Origin: Mikania micrantha
Lineage: Eukaryota > Streptophyta > Magnoliopsida > Asterales > Asteraceae
Length of the DNA: 64,000 bases
NCBI GenBank assembly: GCA_009363875.1
Contig: CM018680.1
Location: 71,924,272-71,988,271 of the forward strand
Direction of reading: 5' to 3'
Below are positions 1-10,838 of this stretch, piece by piece. The position numbers were made by a program, and so were the translations under genes. The stretch's first letter is position 1, and each line of letters opens with the position of its first letter. The notes under the pieces were generated by a model. That model was not told the origin of the DNA. It was given only the letters and a program-made list of their open reading frames with translations, and did no database searches.

Positions 1-2066
1 TTTTAAGTAGAGAACCAGAAGAACTTCATAATCGCTTGTACATAGTGCTGACTAGATGTAGTGGTAGAGCGAGGGGCTGGTAATACAGTTACTTTACTTA
101 ACAGCATATGTAACACAATTTAAGTGTGGTTCTCGTAATTATCTACTTAAAACTGGTTTTGTGTTGAACGACACTCTAATCCCACATTCTCACCAACTAA
201 ATAGTTACAAATTTTATACCAAATTATAAATGTGAAATGAAAAACTTACAGGTTTCAAGAAATCAACATGATCAACCTCAAGAAAGAGCGGAGCACTACC
301 AGCAAAAGCATAAGCGGTTGCAAAAGCCAGCTCAAACGCTCTTCGCATCAAAAAACCTCCAAATATCCTTCCATGGGTGTTCCTTTGTTGTGGCATACAT
401 ACCAATGAATTTTGTAAACAAGTATCTTGTATAAGAATGCTATCTCTATCTGCCAAAGCAGGCATGTCAATGAACACTCGCCCTTCTGCCAGCAATGCAT
501 TTATTCTCTCTGTTTCGTTTTCAATCTCCTTGGTTTGTTCCACTCTTCTCTTTTTCCTTAACTTGTTCCTCTCGTCTGCTTCTTTCCAAAGCTGTTTCTC
601 CTTTTCCGTCTCGGGTAAGATTTGGTTAATTATTGCTGGTTTGCTCGTCTTTGAGTCACGTCCCACAAAAGTGAAGTTTGCAATTAGAGCTTGTGCATCT
701 CGAGGATCAGATGTTTCTGCAGGTTAACAGTTAAGAAGAATTACAACATCAAGTTTTAATCAAACTTAACAGGCGTTTGGATGTGCGTTTTGAAAGTGAT
801 TATGCAGTTTCAGATAACAATCAAACAATCAACTCGTATGCAGGCAGTTATTGATAGCAAAACTTCATTGTACCTTCAGTGGATTGAAGGACTTCTAGTT
901 GAATCTCCATGGATGATCGACCAACCCAAGTAACTGCCCCAAAAATTGTCAAATCAGTGTCCACCAAAATCGGTTTCTTGATAACCATTTTGTCCACAGA
1001 AGCAGTCACTAGCAACAAAGATTCAACCATACCTGCATGATTGAAGCAATGCTGCACAATTCAATGAAAACCAAAATGTTAATATTTATGAATACATTTC
1101 ATAATCAATCAGCAAGGGGGGGCAAGCTTTTGGGTAAAAGTAAGGCTGCTGTCATGTGACATGAAGGTTCAGTACGACCATTGGCGAAGCTTTATTGGTG
1201 GTCGTCCCCCTCTATTTCCGTCTGTAGTGATAATTTTTCAGCCGAAATGTTATTTTTAGCTAAAAATAGTGGTTTCGCCCCCTCCCTTCAAAAAAAACAA
1301 ACATGTATTCTGGGTTTCAAAAATTTCCCCCTTTCACTTCGCCCAAGCTCCACCAATATCATGCTAAAGTTGGCCCAACACCCCGGGACCATGTTTGTCC
1401 ATTCCTTAATTTAGTCGAATTAGTTCAATACCAATCTTAAAAAATGCTAATAATCCGATCAAAAACACTAAAGTTGCATACTTTGAACGAAATGGTACCG
1501 GCTAGAGCATCAAGATCTTCAAGCAATTTCCCAACACGAATCCCGTTCCATGGATTCCGGTACTGTTCCCGGAGAATGTAATCGGAGGAAAAAGGGTAAT
1601 GAATGGTGGTCCGGCTATGAGACGGGGTTTTACTAATGACGGAATTGACATCGCCGGCGGTGGAGTCGAAAATGATGGATCTTGCTTGCCAGAGAGCATT
1701 GGTCACCGGAGAATGGTACATACCGGGCCACAGGCTAATGGGTTTTCGCAACGAAGTTCCGGCATCAATGGCTGACACACCGTCATGGTGGTGGTCCGGT
1801 GGTGACGACACAGTGGCAGCAATAGAGATCTTATCGACGGAAAACGGTGGGTCCGATGGCCCAGAAGATGAATATGACCTGCAACTACGGATAAAAAGAT
1901 CGAATTTTGGGGAATTTAAAGGTGAAAGATTCAAGATTTTATGTGGGTTTTGATAATTGTAGGAATCATTGTGATTCGAAGACGAGAGATAACGAGTGGT
2001 GTGATATCTGGGTTTCTTCGTCAACGTTGTAACAGTGACTGCATAAATGAATCTTGGTGTCTTCAT
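1..2066 (-). CDS. Acyl-CoA thioesterase 9-like protein, double hotdog, partial (3' end outside window)
   Basis: Likely hydrolyses acyl-CoA to free acid and CoA in mitochondrion or plastid. Three exons on the minus strand join in phase: 2066-1482 (585 nt, donor GTATGC), 1051-874 (178 nt, donor GTACAA) and 716-250 (467 nt, donor GTAAGT). They encode about 410 residues. The N-terminus is rich in Ser, Thr and Arg, like a transit peptide. It is followed by the first hotdog region (WPGMYHSPVTNALWQARS, then GKLLEDLDALAGTISFK, then LLLVTASVDKMVIKKP with VTWVGRSSMEIQLEV). Exon 3 carries the second hotdog (QQRNTHGRIFGGFLMRRAFE and FLEVDHVDFLKP). The last exon or exons, expected to hold about 50 residues, are not found in 1-249, so the gene runs off the left edge. 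The start at 2066 is the first Met of the open exon. Family assignment is strong; compartment and substrate are inferred. Confidence 0.9.
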
Positions 2067-2106
2067 TTCGTGTATTTGTGAAGGAAATGAAGAAATTAAA
2101 GCTAGA

Positions 2107-2579
2107 AAATCAAGCGAATGTTAAATGAAGATCAAAATGTCAAACAACAATGGAGGTTTGATTGATTTCGATTTGGTAGTTGCTGGGTCATCGGGTCGGG
2201 TTCAATTTAGTACCAAGTATTATGCAATTTTTTTTAAGGCAATGGTACGACGATACCAGGACGAGATTTCAATCGTCTCCTCAGATTTGACGCTCTCGAG
2301 CATGCGCTGGAGCCCACCTCAAGAGGAACCCAAACTGGGTAAACCCTCTAACCTTACCTCAGCAAAATATGTTTCGACCTGGATTCGAACCCAAAACCTC
2401 CCGTAAATAAGCAAAAAAGGTACTATTAGGCTGGAAGTCTTTTGATAAATTCATATGTAAGTAAGCATATCCTGTTATAATAATAAAAACAATGGTATGC
2501 TTCCCAAGATCCATGGAACCTTTCATTCTAATGGAAAAGTAAAAAGCGACTTTTATGATCTTAAAAGAATAGAGCAAGG
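2107..2579. other. Intergenic/promoter side of the thioesterase gene, with SINE-like box
   Basis: This stretch lies between the thioesterase start and the MULE remnant, and I see no credible gene. At 2382-2392 there is a minus-strand match to a tRNA-type B box (GGTTCGAATCC). It is followed on that strand by AT-rich DNA, which suggests a relic of a tRNA-derived SINE. No clear A box or target duplication was found. Confidence 0.35.
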
Positions 2580-2975
2580 TTAATACCTATAACCCAAAAT
2601 ATCTCTCCCAACTGCTGTTAAAATCTGTCCAGGATATGGACCTTTCATGAAGCAGACACCATAACAAATGTATATTTTTTTGAATTGTCGTGTTGCACTT
2701 GCAAGGTTACAATCCCTCTCTACATCTATTTTAATTGTTGTTCCAAGATTTGATCTAATAAGTTCATCACAATATTCCCTAAGAATGTGATACTGTGTAG
2801 TGAAGTCACCTTGTAGTTTGTTTATGGCCTTTATCTTTGCCCTAAAAATTTTTTGGAGTCCAACTTCAACTTGATGTTTCTTTTGAATAAGTTCTTGTAG
2901 AGATTTCAAAGGTATCCCTGAATTTGTATCAACTAGTTGCTCTATCTCTTTAGCAATGAAACTTACTGTGTACAC
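2580..2975 (-). pseudogene. MULE (MuDR-type) transposase, downstream fragment
   Basis: Minus-strand reading of about 130 residues resembling the middle of plant Mutator-like transposases: a helical stretch (QKKHQVEVGLQKIFRAKIKA), LQGDFTTQYHILREYCDELI, QFKKIYICYG, then FMKGPYPGQILTAVG at the start of the catalytic domain. Compared with the family as I know it, residues between the QFKKIYICYG and MKGPYP blocks are missing, and the frame stops at 2580 soon after. Most of the DDE domain is therefore absent. It is the continuation of the fragment at 12982-14175. The two were separated by the chromovirus inserted at 2980. Confidence 0.75.
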
Positions 2976-2979
2976 TTTG
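2975..2979. other. Left target-site duplication (CTTTG) of chromovirus A
   Basis: CTTTG directly precedes the 5' LTR and is repeated at 12977-12981 directly after the 3' LTR. A 5-bp duplication is the usual Ty3/Gypsy integration footprint. It lies inside the MULE transposase reading frame. Confidence 0.95.
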
Positions 2980-5114
2980 TGTGACAGTTGTATACGAGAA
3001 TTACGTCATTAATGACGTGGGCACATTTGATCGTTCTAGAAATTCATGTTGTTCTAATACTTGCAATTGTTACAGATTGATAGTATGCGAGAAATGATGA
3101 ACGTGGGTGAAAACCGTGCACAAAACGGAGTCCTGGATTGCCCGGAATCGAAAAACGAAGAAAAATTTCTAAGTATTGGATTTCTGGACTCGTCGCGGTA
3201 CGCGATGGAGGAGTTGAACTTCCTCCACGGTACGCGATGCATGTAAAATATCTAAGATTCCTCCGGATTTCTTCGCGGTACGCGAAGAATTTTTGGGCTC
3301 TCCGTCGCGGTACGCGACGGATGAGGCGGTGGAATGAGTTGCTTATCTTCATCAGATTGCATGCAGAAGAATATTATTTCTTCTCCTCGCTTCTGCTTCG
3401 TTTTCAGGCGACAAACAACTACCGAGCATCATCAAAACTCACATCTGAAGCCACCGGAAGTTACCAATCTTACCAGGAATCATCTTAACAAGTTCTGATC
3501 ATCGTTTTGAAATCAGAAATCCGTCTGATTAGGTAATGATCCGTTTAAACCTTCTAGTTTGATTTTGATTGATTAGATCTTGATTTTGAACGTAATGAGA
3601 TGGTTAGGATTGTTGATTATTGCCTAGATGATGGCTAGGATTGATTATAAACAAAGAACACGAAGTTCTAACGGTTAAATCCTTGTTTTGATCCGTTGTA
3701 ATGCCCGGTTTGCATGAAACCATACTCATGATTATAATGGTTTAATCCATTTGATTATAACAATGTAGGTGATTAGTTGGGTTAATCCTTGAAATGCAAG
3801 GTTAAATCTAAGTGTTTCAAACTAATCACAATCATTAACATACTCATTGGAACGATTATCTGATGTTTATGATAACAGTCAGATTAGTATGTTAAGCATG
3901 GTTATTTCACCTATTATGATACTACATTGTGATATCTCATGATATTTGGGTAATCAATAACAAGGATTGATCGTTCCTAAGTCATTAAATTATCTAGAAA
4001 CTGTTACAGTATCATAATCAACAACATTAACTATCTGGTTAATCAGAGATTATTCTGATTAATCAAGAGTGTCATCAACTTTATATTAGGAATCTAATGC
4101 AATGTAGGTTCCTACATTATCATACATTGTATGATATAGCATTAAATTAATTAAATACATAACTAATATCGAGTTGATGATTTACTAAGCAATGTTTTTG
4201 ACATTGAACGTTCAGAAGGATCTAATCAGTAAACTAGAACATAAATAACTTATTAAAGATAACCAAATGCAGAATCATCTATGTACTATCAGTTGGTGAT
4301 ACTCTGCTACCCTATTATCATCAGGTGAGTTTCGTACAACCCCTTTTATTTTTAATCTTTTATAAACATCGGGGAAACTCTGCAAAACTGTTGTCTGAAC
4401 ATATGATATGCATCAATGATATCTGTGTGATTTGTGGGATTTCATGGGATTTCATGGGATTTTGCCTGTAGACTGAAATCTATCATGGAACTGAAAGTCC
4501 TCATTTTTGAACTGTATCTAGTGAACCCATGTGTGGCCGAGCAGAAAACATTGATAGTACTATTGGTTGACACCCCATTCGCTGGGAGGATTGCATCTCC
4601 CCTTGTGTGAATGTTTGTTATCTGTTTCTTGAATTTCTTATTGGTATGATAGACATTAAGATAATGAGGCATTAAGATATGTACCGACGGTAATATCTTG
4701 AGACAGACTAGACGTCCGAAAGGAACTAGATACAGGTCCCATGGTTATCCAGAACTGAACTTTTGAGAACGTGCTTATCATATCATTTTGTTTTAAATTG
4801 AACTGTCGAACTCACCAGCTTTGTGCTGACGTTTCAAACTTAAATCTTTTTGCAGGAAGACAGTGACACTCGGTGAGGCAGCACTTCAAACACTAGTAAT
4901 TAAATAAGTCAGTTGTGTAATAAACTTAGTTGTAAATTATGATACTGATTGTAATGACGAAACCCTGTATTATATTTATTTTAAGTTAATCTGTGTGCTT
5001 ATGATATCGGTTCAAGTAAGTCGCCTCTCACCTCAGAGACATCACCACTATGCTTCCGCAACCGGTTCAGTGACGTCAGACCAGACACGAGGTGACGAGG
5101 GGTGGGGTGTGACA
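2980..5114 (+). repeat. 5' LTR of chromovirus A (2135 bp)
   Basis: Begins TGTGACAGTTG and ends GGGGTGTGACA (TG...CA termini). It matches 10839-12976 almost perfectly. By eye I find two transitions (3044 T versus 10903 C; 3227 A versus 11086 G) and three single-base indels, all longer in the 3' copy. As the 5' LTR it should hold the promoter and transcript start, neither of which I can place exactly. Confidence 0.97.
3191..3321 (+). repeat. Array of four triloop inverted repeats in 5' LTR
   Basis: Four stem-loops share the core CGCG-GTA-CGCG. (1) 3191-3207: arms CGTCGCG and CGCGATG, one G.T pair. (2) About 3226-3236: the weakest copy, with A at 3227 breaking a pair. (3) 3269-3289: perfect 9-bp arms TTCTTCGCG and CGCGAAGAA. 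(4) 3301-3321: perfect 9-bp arms TCCGTCGCG and CGCGACGGA. Outer stem bases differ between copies 3 and 4, but both strands of the stem change together. Confidence 0.85.
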
Positions 5115-5117
5115 GGG

Positions 5118-5135
5118 TGGTATCAGAGCCAGGTT
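5118..5135 (+). other. Primer-binding site of chromovirus A (initiator Met tRNA)
   Basis: TGGTATCAGAGCCAGGTT begins 3 nt after the 5' LTR. Its first 12 bases match the complement of the 3' end of plant initiator methionine tRNA, the usual primer of plant Ty3/Gypsy reverse transcription. Confidence 0.9.
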
Positions 5136-6471
5136 ATAGAGAATTAGGTTGACTTAGAGACCTAGACTATAACCATAGGCTCGTATAGTGACACAGAGAG
5201 TACCGAACATTAATATTGAACAAAACTTGTTTTGAATTAAGCCAGGATAATCAGGTGGTACAAATTCCAGTTATGAGTGGCCAGCATAACTGAAATTTGT
5301 AACACGTGTGCATTCTAGTTTGATTTAATTCAAGCAAAACACTAACAACAGTAATGACGAATAGTTGCGTTAAGATAGGAGGACGTCTCATATCATGTTT
5401 ATGTTGAATTTTATTATTCAATATTTATTCATGATACTGATCAGAGATTTTCATACGTGATAATTGATGATACTCCTCCCATTAGTTTGAGCTCGGATTT
5501 CGATTCATCGGAAGCATCGTTGGCTACTTCCCAGTCTGTACCACATGTACCAGCTACGTTATCACCACATGCACTAATTGCTTCACCCGGACATTCTTAA
5601 GAACCGGGTAGGAATGCTTATGAAGGGAAGAGGCAGAGTTCATCACTTCAGAGGATTCAAGCATGTGATGGACTTCGACACATGTGAGGTCAAGCTCTCA
5701 AGACTACCGGTCTTCCCCCAAGATGACAGCGGACACCGAGAGATGTGCTTAACATTACTCATGAGTTGAGAGAATCCTCCCACCAAGCGGAGCTATGAAC
5801 ACAACTTTAGCAGGTTAGCTAGGATCTACAGACTATACGCCATGAGATACAGCGGTCCCGTATTATTCTAAAGAACATTGGTATTACCGTATTAGAGATA
5901 CTTATGTCATACATGTTTCTTATGAAGCAGGTGAATGTTCTAGATACGGTATCATCTTTGAATACCCTGTGTATGAATGTATGAACTATATATTAATATC
6001 AAACTTGTATGAATTATAACTAGATAATAAAAGAGAGCTATGTGAGAACATTACTGTATGAGAACATTTTTGTACGAGAATATGAGAACATTTATGTACG
6101 AGAACATATCTATGGTCTGTATGAGAACTTAATGTATGAACTGAGAACATATTAGAGAACTTGTGTGAGAACATGTCCTAGTTCTGTATGAACATATTTC
6201 TAAAAACATGTGTTGCAATGCAAAGAGCTGGGTAAGACTCTAGCATGTTTTTGAAATAACAGGACTAAGTATAACTACGAACATTTGTGTGATCTTTGTG
6301 TACTGAAAACATGTCTGAACTATGTCGATGTAGTTATACTATAATTATTATAATCACATTTCAACATGAATTTTCAGCATCACTGAATATGGTTGAAATT
6401 ATGTGATTCAAAGGGGTTATATTTTTAATGTTCTTGAACTGATCCGGGTTTATCGACATGTGAGCAGAACA
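5136..6471 (+). other. Untranslated leader of chromovirus A, with short repeats
   Basis: About 1.3 kb between primer-binding site and gag, without a convincing gene. From about 6040 to 6190 a degenerate unit close to TATGAGAACATTT recurs several times (for example near 6049, 6077, 6119 and 6164), giving a loosely tandem leader repeat. Such leaders normally hold packaging and dimerisation signals. No specific site can be named. Confidence 0.55.
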
Positions 6472-7827
6472 ATGGCTCCAAAACGTGGTCGACCAGCCAA
6501 GAACGCTGCCAAGAACATTACTAACCCTGAATTGAATCAAGTTCCACCTGTGAATGTAGAATCAAATTCGGATCCACGTGTCAATCCGGAAACGAACAGG
6601 GCTCCACCCATGAATGTTGAAACGAATACGGTTCCACCTAGGGCTGCTAGTGGAGTTGAACTAAATGAAGCAATGATAGCTCGAATTGTAAATGAGCAAC
6701 TGGTGGCAGTTATTCCAGGTATGTTGGCTCAATATCAGCAGAACATAGCTTCTAGCTCACGTGGAAGCCATATAGAGCGCAACATTACTGACAGGAACAC
6801 AGAAACTTATACTACCACCAGTATGAATATAACAGTTTTAGATTCTCCATCACATGGATGTACATACAATTACTTTAAAACTTATAATCCTCCCGATTTT
6901 ACTGGAAAGGAAGGAGTTGAGTGGTTGTTAAAATGGATCAAAGAGATGGAAACAAAACTTCAAATCAGCCAGTGTTTAGAAGAGCACAAAGTAACATATG
7001 CTACTTGTTCTCTTAAGGACTCGGCTTTGATATGGTGGAATACCCAAGTAAGATTATTGGGTACGGCCACTGTTGATGTAATGGGTTGGAAGGAGTTTAA
7101 AACTTTGATAATTTCAAAATATTGCCCGGCCATCGAAATCATGAAACTACAAGAAGAATTCTTGAATCTTTCAATGATAGGTACGAAGTGTTGGAGATAT
7201 ACGGAACGATTTCATGAACTCACATGTCTATTTCCTGACATGTTTCCTACTGAGTTAGTTTTAGTAGAAAAGTATATTCATGGTTTGGTTCCTCAAATTC
7301 GTGAAATGGTAGCTGCTGCAAAAATTACAACTTTAGAACATACCATTATCTTAGCCAATAGATACACTGATGAGGCAATAAGAAACGGTACCCTAACAAT
7401 GATAGATGAGGAAAGTTCTAGCGGTACTAAAATCAAGGCACCTAGTAACACAAGAGGAACAAAAAGGAAGAGGTTTCAGAAAAACAAAACCAAAGCTCCG
7501 GCTGAGACTAGCCGAAGCAAACAAACTGTGAAAAAGTATGGTACGGCTTTTCCAGAAAGGAAAGGATATACTGGGCAGGCGCCCAAATGTAATAAGTGTC
7601 CTTATCATCACACAGGACTATGTCCTGAATGTATAAACTGTAATCGAATCGGACACTACGCCAAATACTGTAACTTTCCTGCTCGTCAATCCAACCAAGA
7701 ACCACGACAAACTACTCAAGCAAACCGAACGTGTTTCAGGTGTGGAAGTCCTGATCATTTCATGAGAAACTGTCCAAACAACAATAACAATAATCAGAGG
7801 AATGAAGCTAGGAGAAGAGCTTCTTAG
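6472..7827 (+). CDS. Gag-like protein of chromovirus A
   Basis: Open frame of 451 residues from the Met at 6472 (MAPKRGRPAKN). An upstream in-frame Met at 6403 extends it by 23 residues, but the basic start at 6472 fits the family better. An RGRP AT-hook-like start leads into a variable region. The retrotransposon gag core then begins around FKTYNPPDFTGKEGVEWLLK and includes ALIWWNTQ. The end carries Cys/His knuckles (CINCNRIGHYAKYC and CFRCGSPDHFMRNC) preceded by a CNKC motif. It packages element RNA in virus-like particles. The frame ends in a stop just after EARRRAS, where related elements read on into protease, so gag is open but cut off from pol. It could still supply Gag in trans. Confidence 0.88.
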   Translation: MAPKRGRPAKNAAKNITNPELNQVPPVNVESNSDPRVNPETNRAPPMNVETNTVPPRAASGVELNEAMIARIVNEQLVAVIPGMLAQYQQNIASSSRGSHIERNITDRNTETYTTTSMNITVLDSPSHGCTYNYFKTYNPPDFTGKEGVEWLLKWIKEMETKLQISQCLEEHKVTYATCSLKDSALIWWNTQVRLLGTATVDVMGWKEFKTLIISKYCPAIEIMKLQEEFLNLSMIGTKCWRYTERFHELTCLFPDMFPTELVLVEKYIHGLVPQIREMVAAAKITTLEHTIILANRYTDEAIRNGTLTMIDEESSSGTKIKAPSNTRGTKRKRFQKNKTKAPAETSRSKQTVKKYGTAFPERKGYTGQAPKCNKCPYHHTGLCPECINCNRIGHYAKYCNFPARQSNQEPRQTTQANRTCFRCGSPDHFMRNCPNNNNNNQRNEARRRAS

Positions 7828-10775
7828 ATTGGTGCAACGAAGGCAAGGCATGATGCAAACATTGTCACTGGTACGTTTCTTCATAACAATGAATATAATT
7901 GCTAATATGGGGATAGATAAGAATTTTACCTCCTTAGTATGAACATTTTACTTGTATTATCTGTTACGTACTTAGATAAATGGGGTGCCTTAAATTTGTT
8001 AATGGTAACTTGATACAAGCTCCTGATCTTCTAGTACTTTCTGTAATGTGAGAACTTTTAAACTGACTAGGAAGTTTTACATAAAGGTATTATCAGATCT
8101 AGTTTCTCACCCTGTGACATACCAATTCTTTTTATGAAAAAGAAAGATGGTTCATTCAGGATGTGCATTGACTACAGAGAACTCAATAAACTGACAATCA
8201 AGAACCGTTATCCACTACCTCGTATCGATGATCTGTTTGATCAACTACAAGGTGCTACTTATTTTCAAAATCGATTTAAGATCTGGATATCATCAGTTAC
8301 GTATTCATGATGATGACATTCCAAAAACTGCTTTCAGAACTCGATACGGACATTACGAATTTTTAGTGATGCCATTTGGTTTAACAAATGCACCAGCAGT
8401 TTTCATGAATCTGATGAATCAAGTATGTAGACCTTATCTGGATAAATTTGTGATTGTGTTTATTGATGATATTCTTATTTATTCTCGAAATCAACAAGAA
8501 CATGCTCAACACTTGAAATTAATTCTAGAACTTTTGGCACGTGAAAAATTATATGCCAAGTTCTCCAAGTGTGAGTTCTGGTTATGAGAAGTTCAATTTC
8601 TTGGTCATGTAGTAAATCAAAACGGTATTCAAGTGGATCCCAGTAAGATTCAGGCGGTGAAACAATGGGAGACACCACGAACCCCGACTGAAATACGCCA
8701 ATTTTTGGGGTTGGCAGGTTATTATCGCCGGTTTATCAAGAACTTTTCAAAGATAGCCTTGCCACTGACTACATTGACACAGAAAAATCAACCGTTTATA
8801 TGGAGTTCTCAACAGGTAGAGGCGTTCCAACTATTGAAACACAAACTCTGTAATGTATCTATATTGGCACTACCGGAAGGTACGGATAACTTCACAGTGT
8901 ATTGTGATGCTTCACGTCAAGGTCTTGGGTGTGTTCTAATGCAGAAGGATAAGGTAATTGCTTATGCTTCTCGACAACTGAAAGTACATGAGAAGAACTA
9001 TACCACACATGATCTAGAACTTGGTGCAGTAGTGTTTGCACTCAAGATTTGGAGACATTATCTATACAGAACTAGGTGTATTATATACACTGATCACAAA
9101 AGCCTCCAACACATTCTAGATCAGAAAATGTTGAACATGCGACAGAGGCGATGGGTTGAACTGTTGAACGATTACGACTGTGAGATTCGTTATCACCCAG
9201 GCAAAGCAAATGTTGTAGCTGATGCTTTAAGTCGCAAGGAACGAGTCAAGCCTTTACGTGTGAAAGCGTTAGGTATGACTATTCAAACCAGTCTAATTCC
9301 TCAAATCAAAGACGCTCAGCAACACGCTTTACAAGCAACGAACTATTCTGCTGAAGGACTGAGATGATTAGATAAGAAACTCGATACCAAAGACGATGGA
9401 TTATTGTATTTCAAAGACCGAATGTGGGTTCCTTTATTCGGTAACTCTCGAATAATTATCTTGGATGAGGCGCATAAATCCAGGTATTCTATACATCCAG
9501 GTGCTGATAAAATGTATAAAGATCTTAAAGACTTTTACTGGTGGCCTGGAATGAAGAAACACATAGATGACTACGTGGATCGATGTTTAACATGTCTCAA
9601 AGTCAAGGCTGAACATCAACGACCTTCTGGGTTACTACAACAACCTGAGATTCCCATGTGGAAATGGGATCAGATCTCTATGGATTTTATTACTAAATTA
9701 CCCAGAACATCACGTAATCGTGACTCTATATGGGTTATCGTTGATCGCCTTACGAAATCTGCGCATTTCTTACCCATCCGAGAAGATTATTCTATGGATC
9801 GACTCGCTAAACTCTATGTTAATGAGATTGTATCTCGACATGGAGTACCGATCTCTATCATTTCTGACAGAGATAGTTGATTTATGTCACGATTTTGGCA
9901 AACTCTTCAGAATGCTTTGGGCATGCAAATCAATATGAGCACAGCTTATCATCCACAAACTGACGGGCAGATTGAACGAACAAATCAAACTCTTGAAGAC
10001 ATGCTCAGAAGCAGTGTGATTGATTTTGGAGGTAGCTGGGATATTCATCTTCCACTTGTTGAATTCTCATACAATAACAGCTACCATACCAGTATTCAAT
10101 GCGCTCCATTCGAAGCACTTTATGGACGCAAGTGTAGATCACCTATCTGTTGGTCAGAAGTAGGTGAAAATCAAATCATCGGCCCAGAATTCATTCAAGA
10201 AACAACTGATAAGATCGCACTCATTCAGGAACGAATCAAAGCTGCTCGCGATCGTCAAAAGAGTTATGCTGATAATCGCCGTAGACCACTTGAATTTCAA
10301 GTAGGTGATCGGGTAATGTTGAAATTGTCACCTTGGAAAGGCATTTTCAGATTCGGGAAAAGAGGTAAACTTTCGCCAAGATTTGTAGGGCCATTTAAAA
10401 TTCTTGAACGAATTGGATCAGTAGCCTACAGACTTGAATTACCTCTTGAACTCAGTAACATTCACGATATCTTTCATGTATCTAAGACTTGAATTACCTC
10501 TTGAACTCAGTAACATTCACGATATCTTTCATGTATCTAATCTGAAAAAGTGCTTAATTGATGAATCATTGATCGTACCTCTCGAAGAGATTCATATTGA
10601 TGAAAAACTTCAGTTCAGTGAAGAACCAGTAGAGGTAATGGATCTAGAAACGAAAGTATTAAAACGTAGTCGCATACCAATCGTTAAAGTGCGATGGAAC
10701 TCGCAACGTGGACCTGAATATACTTGGGAACGTGAAGATCAAATGAAGTTAAAATATCCACATCTATTCTCATAA
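7828..10775 (+). pseudogene. Degraded pol of chromovirus A (RT, RNase H, integrase, chromodomain)
   Basis: After gag, 7828-7905 still reads like the gag-protease linker (IGATKARHDANIVTGTF) and then stops. The aspartic protease motif and following linker are gone. RT resumes near 8085 (KKKDGSFRMCIDYRELNK), is frameshifted near 8270, and continues with the catalytic VFIDDILIYS at 8457-8486. A TGA ends the frame at 8585-8587 after CEFWL. RNase H occupies about 8633-9367 (VYCDASRQGLG and YTDHKSLQH) and ends in a TGA. Integrase runs from about 9400, with its HHCC zinc region (HKSRYSIHPGADKMY and CLTCLKVK) and a catalytic Asp in ISMDF. A TGA at 9878-9880 follows SDRDS, and the frame resumes with TAYHPQTDGQIERTNQ. 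A 55-bp duplication shifts the frame before the chromodomain tail, which ends at 10775. Confidence 0.92.
10431..10540 (+). repeat. Perfect 55-bp tandem duplication in integrase C-terminus
   Basis: Bases 10431-10485 are repeated exactly as 10486-10540. Because 55 is not a multiple of 3, the integrase frame stops at 10492 just inside the second copy, and the chromodomain tail falls in another frame. The two copies are identical, so the event is recent or was copied from a recent source. Confidence 0.95.
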
Positions 10776-10802
10776 ACGATTGTCATAATGTAAGTCTTCC
10801 CT

Positions 10803-10821
10803 AAATTTCGGGACGAAATTT
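10803..10821 (+). other. Triloop hairpin before the polypurine tract of chromovirus A
   Basis: Arms AAATTTCG and CGAAATTT (8 bp) around GGA. It ends 7 nt before the polypurine tract (10829-10837, AGGAGGAGA), which primes plus-strand synthesis directly before the 3' LTR. The second element has the same structure with a covarying outer pair (60629-60647). Confidence 0.8.
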
Positions 10822-10838
10822 CTCTAACAGGAGGAGAC

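Noticed and set aside
3044..3488. Overlapping frames on both strands of the LTRs (also at 10801-11347 and 59873-60313)
   Set aside because: They arise from the GC-rich inverted repeats; no coding signature, and they recur only because the LTRs recur.
5578..5769. 63-residue frame in the chromovirus A leader
   Set aside because: No similarity to a retroelement protein, lies in the leader with stops around it.
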